DNA from: a virus
Reading direction: 5' to 3' (one strand)
IMG/VR virus record: IMGVR_UViG_3300024346_007222
Coordinates: 1 to 58,675 of that record
Length of the DNA: 58,675 nucleotides
Positions within the stretch are counted from its first letter, which is position 1; each line of letters opens with the position of its first letter. The notes beneath the pieces are model-generated. The model was not told the origin of the DNA, did no database searches, and worked only from the letters and a program-made list of their open reading frames with translations. This document shows, piece by piece, positions 7,913-17,299 of this stretch. Both the position numbers and the translations under genes were made by a program.

Positions 7913-8698
7913 ATGGGCAGTATTCTTAACTACAATATTTTAAAAGATTTTTTTACCAATAATAGAACTAAAAAAATAGATACAACGGGTAATGAGTATT
8001 TTGAATACCAACCCGTTGCATATCGATGGTCACATGGGGCTACTGATTTACATATTGGAGATGGTTTATTAATTTATGCAGTAATCCAATACCTCAGAGC
8101 AAAAATCTGTGTATGTTTGGGGAGTGGCGGTGGGTTTATTCCGCGATTAATGTCACAAGCTAGAATTGATTTACACGACCAACAACTATTTAGTGGAATT
8201 AAATCAATGGAGTGGGGGGATTGTGGCACTACAATTTTAGTAGATGCAGCAAATGGTATCGGTGGTCATACTGATTGGCAAAATGAAGATTCTTTTTTTA
8301 GAACCCATTTTTCTTGTAGATTTATTATAGATACGACTGAAAACGCATTTTATAATTATTTTGTTAAAGAGGATATTAAAATAGATTACCTACACATAGA
8401 TGCCGGCCATTCTTATGAAGATGTAAAAAATGATTTTGAATTATATTCACAAATTATTTCACCTTATGGTATCATATCAATCCACGATACTGATTCATCG
8501 TTTGAAAAGGAATTAATTGTTACCGATGATATAAAAACCAAAAATGATTTTCATGAATTCTCTCACGGCCCCTCTCAATTAATTAAAGAATTGAAAGAAA
8601 CGGGTGAGTGGGAGGTTTTTAACTTTTTCAATAATGGAATATTGAGAAGTAAACCCGCTTCTACTGGTTTGACATTTATCCAACGATGCAAAAAATAA
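7913..8698 (+). CDS. Class I SAM-dependent methyltransferase (Methyltransf_24-like)
   Basis: This is a 261-residue protein. The SAM-binding loop is CVCLGSGGGFIPRLM (~70-84). The core motif IDYLHIDAGHSYEDVKNDFELY, followed by SPYGIISIHDTD, is typical of the Methyltransf_24 family, where many members methylate sugars. The C-terminus ends within the next gene (13-base overlap), indicating coupled translation. In this setting O- or N-methylation of a glycan unit is the likeliest role. The ATG at 7909 is in another frame and is not the start. Confidence 0.82.
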   Translation: MGSILNYNILKDFFTNNRTKKIDTTGNEYFEYQPVAYRWSHGATDLHIGDGLLIYAVIQYLRAKICVCLGSGGGFIPRLMSQARIDLHDQQLFSGIKSMEWGDCGTTILVDAANGIGGHTDWQNEDSFFRTHFSCRFIIDTTENAFYNYFVKEDIKIDYLHIDAGHSYEDVKNDFELYSQIISPYGIISIHDTDSSFEKELIVTDDIKTKNDFHEFSHGPSQLIKELKETGEWEVFNFFNNGILRSKPASTGLTFIQRCKK

Positions 8699-9546
8699 GA
8701 TTAGTAACAGTTACGGGTAGTAGAACAAATACTCTACATCATATGTTAAATCACTACAATGATTTAGTTGATGAAATATGTATTATAGTATATGAATGGG
8801 ATAGATTTAGTACATATGATGATGTGTATGAAATAACAAAACAATTTCCAAAAGCTAAAATTGTAAAAAGAGAAATTGCTGAAAAATTTAATTGGGAAAA
8901 AGTAACCAATTTATATAATGAAGTAAAACAAATGTATCCCAACGATTGGTGGGTAGTTTCAGACGATGATGAATTCCACATTTATCCACGACCAATCAGA
9001 GAATTAATTTCTGAATGTGAAGAAAATGGGTGGGAGTTTATTACCGGCGGGTTTATTGATAGGATAGGAGAGAATGGAGATTTTCCTGAAATTAATGAAA
9101 ATACAAACATTTGGAAACAATTCCCACTTGCTGGATTTTTTAGATATCCAATGAGTGGGGCTTGTCCAAATAAAGTTTGCGTAATGAAGGGTTCGGTGAA
9201 TGTAACATCCGGCCAACATTATGTAGATTTTGGAAATGGTGAAAATAGTTGGGGGACATCACATCCACAACGATATCCAATCGGAAGAGGTGGGGGATTA
9301 ATACAGGTACATCATTTTAAATGGGATAGCACTTGTATGGATAGAATAAAAGATGTTGCTAATATAAAAAAAGAATATGCATTTTCAGATGAATATCAAT
9401 CAATGTACAACTCAATTCAATGGAATGATTTTAAGATTGATATTAATAATCCTAATTTTATGATAGAAAAATCACCATTGAAATTAAATAATTTTAGTGA
9501 TTATAGTAAATGGAATAGATTGAGTAAAATAATTACCAAAATTTAA
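8686..9546 (+). CDS. GT-A-like glycosyltransferase (family 2/92-like)
   Basis: This is a 286-residue protein. The N-terminal strand is IRLVTVTGSRTNTLHHMLNHY, then WWVVSDDDEFHIYP (~88-101) provides a DDD/DxD metal site. PRPIRELI follows, and IQVHHFKWDSTCMDRIKDV (~202-220) resembles the conserved HxxW/K block seen in Glyco_tranf_2_4 and GT92-like proteins. Acceptor and donor are unknown. The start overlaps the methyltransferase gene by 13 bases. Confidence 0.72.
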   Translation: MQKIRLVTVTGSRTNTLHHMLNHYNDLVDEICIIVYEWDRFSTYDDVYEITKQFPKAKIVKREIAEKFNWEKVTNLYNEVKQMYPNDWWVVSDDDEFHIYPRPIRELISECEENGWEFITGGFIDRIGENGDFPEINENTNIWKQFPLAGFFRYPMSGACPNKVCVMKGSVNVTSGQHYVDFGNGENSWGTSHPQRYPIGRGGGLIQVHHFKWDSTCMDRIKDVANIKKEYAFSDEYQSMYNSIQWNDFKIDINNPNFMIEKSPLKLNNFSDYSKWNRLSKIITKI

Positions 9547-9554
9547 AAAAAATA

Positions 9555-9562
9555 TATTTATA
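9555..9562 (+). promoter_or_regulatory. TATTTATA promoter-like element
   Basis: The octamer lies 25 bases upstream of the start at 9587. The following TATACAAA...GAAGAGTTATGGC leader closely resembles the leader before 12758, where the box is instead TATAAATA. Confidence 0.45.
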
Positions 9563-9586
9563 TATACAAACAAAAAACGAAGAGTT

Positions 9587-9838
9587 ATGGCTAAACAATT
9601 AATTAAAGCAACAGAAGAACCAATAAAATCAGTTGTTGCAGTAGAAAATTCACAACAAAATGAATTACTTTTATTAGAACAAAGAAAAGTAAAAGCATTA
9701 GAGAAAATTGCAAATTCAATAGATGCACTTACAATATGGGTGGAGGAAATTGATAAAGATGCATGGGGTCCACGCATTGAACATTATTTATACGAATGGT
9801 ATAAAACAAGTATTGAACCGAATAAATTAGATGATTAA
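9587..9838 (+). CDS. Small hypothetical protein with predicted coiled coil
   Basis: This is an 83-residue protein. The middle (NELLLLEQRKVKALEKIANSI, heptad-like) should form a helix or coiled coil, and the C-terminal half is rich in Trp and acidic residues (TIWVEEIDKDAWGPRIEHYL). No enzymatic motif is seen. It ends two bases before the first GT7-like gene, so it may be an accessory subunit of that enzyme. It is supported as a gene by its own promoter-like box and tight spacing. Confidence 0.65.
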   Translation: MAKQLIKATEEPIKSVVAVENSQQNELLLLEQRKVKALEKIANSIDALTIWVEEIDKDAWGPRIEHYLYEWYKTSIEPNKLDD

Positions 9839-9840
9839 TA

Positions 9841-11274
9841 ATGACTTTAGAAAAAGTTGGAATTATCGTTCCGTATAGAAACCGATACAAGCATTTAAAA
9901 AAATTTGTAGAACATCTTATCGATTATTTATGTGATAAAGATATTAACTATAAACTAATAATTGTAGAACAAGATGATGCTAAGTTATTCAATAGAGGAA
10001 TGCTTCTTAATATTGGATATACTTACGCAAAAAAACTACGTTGTGATTATCTAATATTTCACGATATAGATATGTTACCAGCTGATGTTGATTATTCATA
10101 TTGTGACCACCCAATTCACTTAGCAACAGAAATTATACCCGAAAAAAACGAAAGAAAACGAAATTTATATGATTATTATTTTGGAGGTGTAACCCTATTT
10201 CCAATTAACGATTTTGAAAAAATAAATGGATATTCAAATAAATATTGGGGATGGGGGTTTGAAGATGATGATTTACTTTTTAGATGTAAATTAAATGATA
10301 TACCCTTACAGACTAAAAAAATAAAAAATATATCTAAAAATACTCAAGTTTTAAAATTTAATGGTATTAATTCATATATATCATTTAATAATACAATAGA
10401 TTTAAGGAGAGATTTTTCTATAACAATAGCATTTAAACCAGATTCTATAAAATTAGACAAAGAAAAAACATCCGATGAATTTACTATTTTTAGTATTCCC
10501 GGATATGATTTTGCAATATCATATACCTCTTTTAATAGATATAATTTTTGTGTTTTTGATAATGATTTAAACGCAATTTATTTAAATAGTGAAATAAGTC
10601 CAAACTATTCAACTAATATAACACTTGTATACGACCACCAAAGACGTAAAATAAAAATGTATCAAGATGCTGTATTGGTAGGTGAAACAAAACTAATTAA
10701 AAAATTTTATAAAAATTATAGTCAAGAACCAAATATCTATTTAGGAGTCGGCCGACCTGAGAGGGAAGTAATACCCAATTGGTTTAAAGGTAATATTGAA
10801 TATTTTGCACATTACGATACAAAATTATCAGAACCCGCTATAATTGATATAGTAGAAAATACAGAAGAACTATTAAATAAAAATTTTAAAAACTACATTT
10901 ACGCCGATAATTTAAAAACCTATTATGATACTACATTTATACGAGATTATAAATTAATTGATTTATCACCTCATAATAATTTGGGTACTATAATAAATTG
11001 TGAAATAGCAAAACAAGAAATTATAACTGAAATTGAAACTAAAATACCATATAGAAGGGCCTCTACTTTTAATTCTATTAATCATAATTATCATGGATTT
11101 ACTGGTAATAGATGGAAAACTGATAATACAAGATGGAATCAACTTCGATTTATAAATGAAGTTAGCGAACATACTGAATTAACAAAAGAAGATGGGTTAT
11201 CTGATTTAGAATTTGTGGTACATAGAAAAACAAAATTAGATAAAGACGTGGAAATGATAACTGTTGGTATATAA
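9841..11274 (+). CDS. GT7 (beta-1,4-galactosyltransferase-like) enzyme with LamG domain inserted in the catalytic fold
   Basis: This is a 477-residue protein. N-terminal GT7 motifs appear in order: PYRNRYKHL (11-19), LFNRGMLLNIGY (49-60), FHDIDMLP (DxD at 75-77), YFGGVTLF (113-120), NGYSNKYWGWGFEDDD (129-144). After these, residues ~168-340 form a concanavalin/LamG-like beta domain (LKFNGINSYISF, then WFKGNIEYFAHYD...LSE). The ending NQLRFINEVSE...EDGLSDLEFVV returns to the C-terminal block of animal beta4-GalTs (QRFDRIAHT...DGLNSLTYQV). The LamG domain therefore interrupts the GT7 fold. It likely galactosylates, or adds a related sugar to, a glycan held by the lectin-like domain. Confidence 0.83.
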   Translation: MTLEKVGIIVPYRNRYKHLKKFVEHLIDYLCDKDINYKLIIVEQDDAKLFNRGMLLNIGYTYAKKLRCDYLIFHDIDMLPADVDYSYCDHPIHLATEIIPEKNERKRNLYDYYFGGVTLFPINDFEKINGYSNKYWGWGFEDDDLLFRCKLNDIPLQTKKIKNISKNTQVLKFNGINSYISFNNTIDLRRDFSITIAFKPDSIKLDKEKTSDEFTIFSIPGYDFAISYTSFNRYNFCVFDNDLNAIYLNSEISPNYSTNITLVYDHQRRKIKMYQDAVLVGETKLIKKFYKNYSQEPNIYLGVGRPEREVIPNWFKGNIEYFAHYDTKLSEPAIIDIVENTEELLNKNFKNYIYADNLKTYYDTTFIRDYKLIDLSPHNNLGTIINCEIAKQEIITEIETKIPYRRASTFNSINHNYHGFTGNRWKTDNTRWNQLRFINEVSEHTELTKEDGLSDLEFVVHRKTKLDKDVEMITVGI

Positions 11275-12731
11275 TGAAATTAGGAGTATGTGTACCATAT
11301 AGAAATAGAGAATCTCATTTAAAAGAGTTTATTCCTGCAATAGGAACGTATCTTGACCAACAAGGTATTGAATATTGTATTTATTTCGGCCACCAAGTTG
11401 ATGATAAATTATTTAATAGAGGTGCAATGAAAAATGTTGCAGCTAAACACGCATTTGAAGATGGCTGTGATTATATAGTTTGGCATGATATTGATATGAT
11501 ACCGGAAGAGGGGTGTGATTACTCATTTCCAACCGAACATCCAATTCATATTGCTACTAATATCTCTCAAATGGATTATCAATTAAAGTATGAAGAGTAC
11601 TTTGGTGGTGCAGTCATTTTTTCAAAGGAACAAGTGGAACGAACCAACGGATATTCAAACGATTATTGGGATTGGGGAATGGAAGATGACGACCTTTTTT
11701 GGAGATGTGTGTTAGAGGGATATGCTAATGATTCATATATGGATTATGATGATACTATTCAAAATTATTTGCATTTTAATGGTAAATTATCTCATATTAA
11801 AATTGAAAAAAATAATATACTTCGAAATTTAACATCACGTTCTCATACCATATCAGTTTTAGTTAGAGCAAATCAACAAGAAGAGAAAGTTCCAATTTGG
11901 TTGATAGGTGATGATGATAGAAGATTTTGTGAATATCCAATTATAAGACGACCTGGCTTTGATTATGGAATTTCTTATAATAATAGTAGGGCATACACTG
12001 CACAATTATGGGATAGTGAACAACATCATTTATACCAATGGATAAAACGTTATGAAAATCAATGGAGTTGGGTAACCCTAGCAGTTGATTCAGCAAATCA
12101 AAATATTCATTTCTATTTAAATGGAAAAGAATCAGATGCAAGACACGGAACAGGTACAACCTCACCACTTCATTATGAGAACCGCTTAAAGAGTTATGGT
12201 TTAGATGATTATTATATTGGAACAACTACTTCAGTTGGTAAAACCGAACCAAATAGGTGGTTTAAAGGTGATATAGCAAAGATTATGATGTGGAATCGTA
12301 AATTAGAAAAGGAAGAAGTTGAAAACTTGCAAAATGAATTACCAAAAACCGGTTTAGTGTTACATTATGATTTTAATATAGAACCTGATACCAGAGTAGC
12401 AATAGATTTATCAGAAAATGGTATAAATGGTGAAATAAAACGTTGCGAACCCAAATCAGACCAAATAAAAATCCCATATACAATTATTCCATTTAGAAGA
12501 CAAGGTAGATTACGTTGTTTACCACATCAAGATGAAGGATTGATTAAAGTTGGTGGGGTTGATAAATGGGCAAAGGGGGAAACTACGGCAAGAAATGAAA
12601 AAAGATATGTTTTACAAATGCAACAAGGTATTTGGGATTATAAATCAGATGGTATCGCTCAATTAAAATATGAGTTGGTAAGTATCGATGAAATATCCCC
12701 CAAAGCAAAGTTGATAAATGTAAAATTGTAA
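11274..12731 (+). CDS. Second GT7-like glycosyltransferase with inserted LamG domain (paralogue)
   Basis: This is a 485-residue protein with the same plan as its upstream neighbour. It has PYRNRESHL (8-16), LFNRGAMKN (47-55), HDIDMIP (71-77), YFGGAVIF (109-116) and NGYSNDYWDWGMEDDD (125-140). A LamG-like region follows (~165-345: LHFNGKLSHIKI, WVTLAVDSANQNIHFYLNG, WFKGDIAKIMMWNRKL). A degenerate GT7 tail closes the protein (NEKRYVLQ...DGIAQLKYELV). The neighbour's WGWG becomes WDWG, a change near the catalytic loop that could alter acceptor choice. Its start shares one base with the upstream stop (TAATG). The pair probably arose by tandem duplication and divergence. Confidence 0.82.
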   Translation: MKLGVCVPYRNRESHLKEFIPAIGTYLDQQGIEYCIYFGHQVDDKLFNRGAMKNVAAKHAFEDGCDYIVWHDIDMIPEEGCDYSFPTEHPIHIATNISQMDYQLKYEEYFGGAVIFSKEQVERTNGYSNDYWDWGMEDDDLFWRCVLEGYANDSYMDYDDTIQNYLHFNGKLSHIKIEKNNILRNLTSRSHTISVLVRANQQEEKVPIWLIGDDDRRFCEYPIIRRPGFDYGISYNNSRAYTAQLWDSEQHHLYQWIKRYENQWSWVTLAVDSANQNIHFYLNGKESDARHGTGTTSPLHYENRLKSYGLDDYYIGTTTSVGKTEPNRWFKGDIAKIMMWNRKLEKEEVENLQNELPKTGLVLHYDFNIEPDTRVAIDLSENGINGEIKRCEPKSDQIKIPYTIIPFRRQGRLRCLPHQDEGLIKVGGVDKWAKGETTARNEKRYVLQMQQGIWDYKSDGIAQLKYELVSIDEISPKAKLINVKL

Positions 12732-12735
12732 TACA

Positions 12736-12743
12736 TATAAATA
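12736..12743 (+). promoter_or_regulatory. TATAAATA (T4-late-type) promoter-like element
   Basis: This is a perfect match to the T4 late -10 octamer on the + strand, 14 bases before the start at 12758. Elsewhere in the window the reverse complement TATTTATA is used in the equivalent position. Confidence 0.45.
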
Positions 12744-12757
12744 TACAAAAAGAAGTT

Positions 12758-14203
12758 ATGGCAGACGAAGAGAATATAAAATCAAAAGAACTTAAAAATT
12801 CATTAACAGGTGAAAATCCATTTTATGTTGGTGTACGTGATTCACTAAATGAAAAGGGTAATGGAATGTGTTTAGCAAAATGGACACAAACCACATTACA
12901 CTTACAATTAGGACATACCCATTCATGTCACCATCCTCGCACCCACCCAATTCCTACAAAAGAAATTGCACGGAATCCATCCGCACTTCATAACACTCAA
13001 TATAAGAAACGAAGACGAAAAGAAATGCTAGAAGGTCAACGTCCTTCTGAGTGTGATTATTGTTGGGGAGTAGAAGACAACTCCGATAGATTTTCCGATA
13101 GAACCTTCAAATCAGCAGAAAGTTGGTCTTATCCATTTATGGAAGAAATCAAAAATTCTGATTGGAGAGATGATTATAATCCAAAATATGTGGAAGTAGC
13201 ATTCTCAAACGCATGCAATTTTAAATGTTCGTATTGTGCACCAGCATTTTCATCAAAATGGATGGAAGAAATTGAAGAATTTGGTGCATATCCAACAACT
13301 GATGGATTTAATTCATTAGAGTATAATAAATCAGAAAATAAAATGCCAATAAAGCATAGTGAATTAAATCCCTATGTTGATGCGTTTTGGAAATGGTGGC
13401 CGGATTTATATAAAGACCTACATACATTTAGAATTACCGGAGGTGAACCATTAATGTCAAAAGATACATGGGATGTATTAGATTATATAATAGACCACTC
13501 AGACCCAAATAGAAATTTACAACTTGCAATTAATTCAAATTTAGGTGTACCAGATAAATTAATAGATAAATTTATTGATAAGGTAAATAAAATTTGTGAT
13601 GAAAATAGAGTTAGAGAATTTATTATTTTTACATCATGTGATAGTTGGGGAGAACAAGCTGAATATATTAGACATGGATTAGAATTTAATAGATTTTGGG
13701 ATAATGTAAATAAAATATTGACTAAGTGTCCAAAGGTTAATTTAACATTTATGGTTACTTACAACGCGTTATCAGTACCAAATTACCATAAATTAATTAA
13801 TGGAATATATGATTTAAAAAAGAGTTATGGTTCATCGGATAGATATTGGCAATCTGCTGTATTTTTAGATACATCTTATTTAAGATATCCAACACACCAA
13901 ACAATTCAGGTTCTTCCGTATGATTTTGCTGATTTAATTTTTAAACAAGCACAACTAGCTGATTTTTTATCAGTACCTTTATTTGAAAATAAATATGTTG
14001 GATATTCTGATATTGAAATTCAAAAAATTAAAAGAACATACGATTGGATGATTTCACCAATTGATGATAAAAAACTATTTGAACAAAGATATAATTTTGG
14101 AAAATATTTTGAAGAACACGATAAACGCAGAGGAACAGATTTCAAAAAAGTATTTCCAGAATTAGCTGATTTTTATGAATTTACTAAACAAATTAAATTA
14201 TGA
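12758..14203 (+). CDS. Radical SAM protein with N-terminal Cys-rich (twitch/SPASM-like) region
   Basis: This is a 481-residue protein. The [4Fe-4S] motif is CNFKCSYC (C153, C157, C160), followed by FRITGGEPLM, the SAM-binding GGEP block. Before the radical SAM core, residues 1-120 hold cysteines C38, C57, C99 and C102, plus ERQRPSE-like spacing. This is the twitch/SPASM-like auxiliary cluster pattern, here placed N-terminal rather than C-terminal. Such phage proteins are known as twitch-domain radical SAM proteins with unknown substrate. Context suggests radical modification of a peptide or sugar in the same pathway. It ends with ATGA overlap into the next gene. Confidence 0.85.
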   Translation: MADEENIKSKELKNSLTGENPFYVGVRDSLNEKGNGMCLAKWTQTTLHLQLGHTHSCHHPRTHPIPTKEIARNPSALHNTQYKKRRRKEMLEGQRPSECDYCWGVEDNSDRFSDRTFKSAESWSYPFMEEIKNSDWRDDYNPKYVEVAFSNACNFKCSYCAPAFSSKWMEEIEEFGAYPTTDGFNSLEYNKSENKMPIKHSELNPYVDAFWKWWPDLYKDLHTFRITGGEPLMSKDTWDVLDYIIDHSDPNRNLQLAINSNLGVPDKLIDKFIDKVNKICDENRVREFIIFTSCDSWGEQAEYIRHGLEFNRFWDNVNKILTKCPKVNLTFMVTYNALSVPNYHKLINGIYDLKKSYGSSDRYWQSAVFLDTSYLRYPTHQTIQVLPYDFADLIFKQAQLADFLSVPLFENKYVGYSDIEIQKIKRTYDWMISPIDDKKLFEQRYNFGKYFEEHDKRRGTDFKKVFPELADFYEFTKQIKL

Positions 14204-14922
14204 TTTTAAATGGCGATTCCGCTTGGTTTGTTCCACCTACAAGTAGATATGGTTTAAGTAAAGTTTCATCTAGAGAACTTACTAATAGTAGTTTTACATT
14301 TTTATGTCAAGTAAAAATAGATTGGAGTAAAATGATAGAAGGTTCACATACTCAAGAAGCTGCAATTATGATAAAAAATGGAAAACATTTAGGAATTACA
14401 GTAATGAAAACCGGAGAGAATTTTAGAGTAGCTAAAGGTGCGGTTTGGGTTGAATCCAATATACTTGAAGAAAAAGGTATACGTGAAATTATCATACCAT
14501 TAAACGATGCCATAAATACACCTGATATTAGTGATGAATATCTTAATTTAGTTTTTTCATATGATATTATTAATAAAAAATTACAATTAATTGTAAATAA
14601 TCGTAAAAAAATAATCGATGTTCCAAATGAATTAATAGATTATACTCCATCCTGGTTATGGATTGGATGTGCAAATCCATTGGAAAGTGAAACAAATTAT
14701 CATCAACATTATTTTTTTGGTGAATATAAGTTAGTTGGAATATATCAAAAATACCTAACAGATGATGAAATTATAGATGCATTTGCTAAAATAATAAACC
14801 CAGAACATAAACCTGTTGCTTATTATAATTTCAAAGAAACAACTCCATATAAAGTGTTGGATATTACATTAAATGGTAATAATTTAAATAAATACGATAA
14901 AAAATGGATGGACGCCAGTTAA
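14200..14922 (+). CDS. Stand-alone LamG/concanavalin-like beta-sandwich protein
   Basis: This is a 240-residue protein. It opens with ILNGDSAWFVPPTS, has FTFLCQVKIDW, a central LNLVFSYDIINKKLQLIVNN strand pair, and ends with FFGEYKLVGIYQKYLTDDEIIDAF...AYYNFKE. This is the order of LamG-type domains, including the final KLVGIY...LTDDEI helix like that in the two GT7-inserted domains. There is no catalytic motif. It could bind glycans or scaffold the modification enzymes. It overlaps both neighbours, by 4 and 19 bases. Confidence 0.6.
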   Translation: MILNGDSAWFVPPTSRYGLSKVSSRELTNSSFTFLCQVKIDWSKMIEGSHTQEAAIMIKNGKHLGITVMKTGENFRVAKGAVWVESNILEEKGIREIIIPLNDAINTPDISDEYLNLVFSYDIINKKLQLIVNNRKKIIDVPNELIDYTPSWLWIGCANPLESETNYHQHYFFGEYKLVGIYQKYLTDDEIIDAFAKIINPEHKPVAYYNFKETTPYKVLDITLNGNNLNKYDKKWMDAS

Positions 14923-16331
14923 CAAGAACAAATATTAATTTTGTATATGAGTTTAAAACTCCAAATGGATTTTTACCATTGGGTTATAACAAATATACAT
15001 TTCCAGTTAATGCGTTTGATAGTATAGAAACTATTAGAGAAGACGATTATGTCATTATAATTAATTCATCTAACGAACCGGCAGTTTATCATAAAAGAAA
15101 CAGTAGTTATCCAATTAAATTATATGAAAGAGGTAGAAATCTAAATCATATAATGGTTAATGATTTAAATGATGAAAATATAAATAAAGATGAAATTTAT
15201 TTATTATGTTTTGAATCATTTTCAACTCAAGTTTTATTTGAGTACTATGGAAACGAAAGTAATAAAATTGAAAATATGATATCTTCAAAATTATTAAAAC
15301 TTGTTAAAGAATATCCAAATTTTAAAATAATGTTTGTTGATATATGGGAGGGTTCATATGAACATAATATTGAATTTTTTAAAAAAATAAACGAATTTTT
15401 AGATAGGAACTCAATATCAGATACAAATAAAATTATAATAAGCACAGTCAATGGTTTAATTGAAAAATTTGATAATAAAATATTAAATCCAACAGGTATT
15501 AACCGAATTACTACATTTTGTAACGATAGTTATATAAACGAATCCGGTAAGTTTATCTCAGAATTAAGGGCATCAAAAAATAAAGAAATAGTTTCAAAAG
15601 AATATATCTATTCATTACAATCTGAATTAAAATTAGAACCAAAACCTAAACGATTCTTAATGTATAATAGAAACACATCAAGATTACACCGTCCCTGGTT
15701 TGTAAAATTATTATTTGAAAACAATTTATTAGATAGTGGGTATGTTTCTTTAATTAAAAATGAAGAGTTTGAAGAATATATTAAAAAATCTGATGAATCA
15801 GTATCAGAATTAGATTTAACTAAATCAGATTTTAATGATTTAAAGACAACATATAAAGAATACTATCCATTAACAATTGATGAAGAAGATGGTGATACGA
15901 TTGCTTGGTTTCATAATTATTTAAGTAGAAAAAAAGAATATGAAGAAACTTTTTTTTCAATTGTAGGTGAAACTAACGCAGAAAAGAATTATTTATTTAT
16001 AACAGAAAAGACTACAAAACCAATTATGAATTTACATCCATTTTTTATTGTAGGTTCACCTTATACTTTAAAATATTTACAAGGGTTAGGATTTAAAACT
16101 TTTTCTGATTTTTGGGATGAAAGTTATGATACTGAACCCAATTTTAAATTAAGATGTAATATGATTATAAACGAAGTTAAAAAACTTTGTAATAAATCAC
16201 AAGAAGAAATGATTGAAATAATTAAAAGTATGGAAGATATATTAATTCATAATAAAAAATTATTACATTCTTTTTATACTAATAATAGAAATGAAAATAT
16301 GTTTAGAAATAGTTTAAATGATATAATATGA
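14904..16331 (+). CDS. GT-B-like putative glycosyltransferase, paralogue A of three
   Basis: This is a 475-residue protein. The C-terminal third has FFSIVGET, then LFITEKTTKPIMNLHPFFIV and GFKTFSDFWDESYD. The arrangement (E-T, then T/S-EK-x-x-KP-I, then HPF) resembles the nucleotide-sugar binding half of fucosyltransferase/exostosin-type GT-B enzymes (YxTEKxxxA pattern). Residues ~250-270 (KPKRFLMYNRNTSRLHRPW) look like the inter-domain strand with basic residues. The donor is unknown. Two diverged paralogues lie at 18480 and 23298, with an identical 39-base stretch. Confidence 0.6.
   Translation: MDGRQLTRTNINFVYEFKTPNGFLPLGYNKYTFPVNAFDSIETIREDDYVIIINSSNEPAVYHKRNSSYPIKLYERGRNLNHIMVNDLNDENINKDEIYLLCFESFSTQVLFEYYGNESNKIENMISSKLLKLVKEYPNFKIMFVDIWEGSYEHNIEFFKKINEFLDRNSISDTNKIIISTVNGLIEKFDNKILNPTGINRITTFCNDSYINESGKFISELRASKNKEIVSKEYIYSLQSELKLEPKPKRFLMYNRNTSRLHRPWFVKLLFENNLLDSGYVSLIKNEEFEEYIKKSDESVSELDLTKSDFNDLKTTYKEYYPLTIDEEDGDTIAWFHNYLSRKKEYEETFFSIVGETNAEKNYLFITEKTTKPIMNLHPFFIVGSPYTLKYLQGLGFKTFSDFWDESYDTEPNFKLRCNMIINEVKKLCNKSQEEMIEIIKSMEDILIHNKKLLHSFYTNNRNENMFRNSLNDII
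16092..16130 (+). repeat. 39-base identical stretch shared by three paralogues (copy 1)
   Basis: It encodes the core of FKTFSDFWDESYD. The same 39 bases occur at 19404-19442 and 24486-24524, although the surrounding genes are strongly diverged. Identity at synonymous positions suggests recent exchange or gene conversion. Confidence 0.85.
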
Positions 16332-17299
16332 ATATTTTAATTACAGGTGGTGCAGGTTATTTAGGTTCAGTTTTAATTGAACGACTATTTAATAATGGTG
16401 GTGTTACAAAACTTACAGTTTACGATAATTTAATGTATAATCAAACATCATTAATACATTATAGCTGGAGAAAGAATTTTGAATTCGTTTATGGTGATGT
16501 TAGAGACCAGGAAAAACTTTCAAAATATGTAGATGAGGCAGATGTAATAATTCCTCTAGCAGCAATTGTAGGATTTCCTGCGTGTGATAGAGATAAAGAC
16601 CTTGCAACTGCAGTAAATTATACTCATGTAAAATTTATTTGTGATAGAATAAAAGATAGTAATAAAAAGATTATATACCCCAACACAAATAGTGGGTATG
16701 GGATAGGAGAGAATGGTGAGTGTACTGAAGAGAGTCCACTAAACCCCATTTCTCATTATGGTGTAACCAAAGTTAATGCTGAGAGAGAAGTATTAAACTA
16801 TGGTGGTATTTCAATTAGACTGGCCACCGTCTTTGGTTCATCACCACGTATGAGAATGGACTTACTTGTTAATGAATTTGTTTACAAAGCATTAACTGAT
16901 AAGTACATCACCATTTTTGAGAAAAATTTTATAAGAAACTATATTCATATTAGAGATGTTGCAAATACATTTGTGTATATGATAGAAAATTATGAAAAAT
17001 TAAAAGGAGACGTATTTAATGTAGGTCTTTCAAATGCTAATTTATCAAAGCAACAATTGGTAGAAAAAATTAAAGAATATGTACCTGATTTCGCAATCAC
17101 ATATTCGGATTATTATGAAGACCCCGATAAAAGAGATTATATTGTTTCTAATGCTAAATTAGAATCATTAGGTTGGACTCCACAATATAGTTTAGATGAT
17201 GGAATCGTAGAATTAATAAAAACATATAAAATTTTAATCCAAGACTTATCTTCAAAGTATAGAAATGGATTCCCTTTAAGTTATGGCACAAGGACGTAG
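16328..17299 (+). CDS. NAD-dependent sugar epimerase/dehydratase (extended SDR)
   Basis: This is a 323-residue protein of normal size for extended SDR enzymes. The NAD-binding motif is ITGGAGYLG near the N-terminus. The active-site region is YPNTNSGYGIGENGECTEESP, followed by SHYGVTKVNAE (Y-x-x-x-K). An RLATVFG strand and the NYIHIRDVANTFVYMIEN substrate block follow. It most resembles nucleotide-sugar 4-epimerases or 4,6-dehydratase-type enzymes. It overlaps neighbours by 4 and 17 bases. It would feed a modified NDP-sugar to the cluster's transferases. Confidence 0.85.
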   Translation: MNILITGGAGYLGSVLIERLFNNGGVTKLTVYDNLMYNQTSLIHYSWRKNFEFVYGDVRDQEKLSKYVDEADVIIPLAAIVGFPACDRDKDLATAVNYTHVKFICDRIKDSNKKIIYPNTNSGYGIGENGECTEESPLNPISHYGVTKVNAEREVLNYGGISIRLATVFGSSPRMRMDLLVNEFVYKALTDKYITIFEKNFIRNYIHIRDVANTFVYMIENYEKLKGDVFNVGLSNANLSKQQLVEKIKEYVPDFAITYSDYYEDPDKRDYIVSNAKLESLGWTPQYSLDDGIVELIKTYKILIQDLSSKYRNGFPLSYGTRT

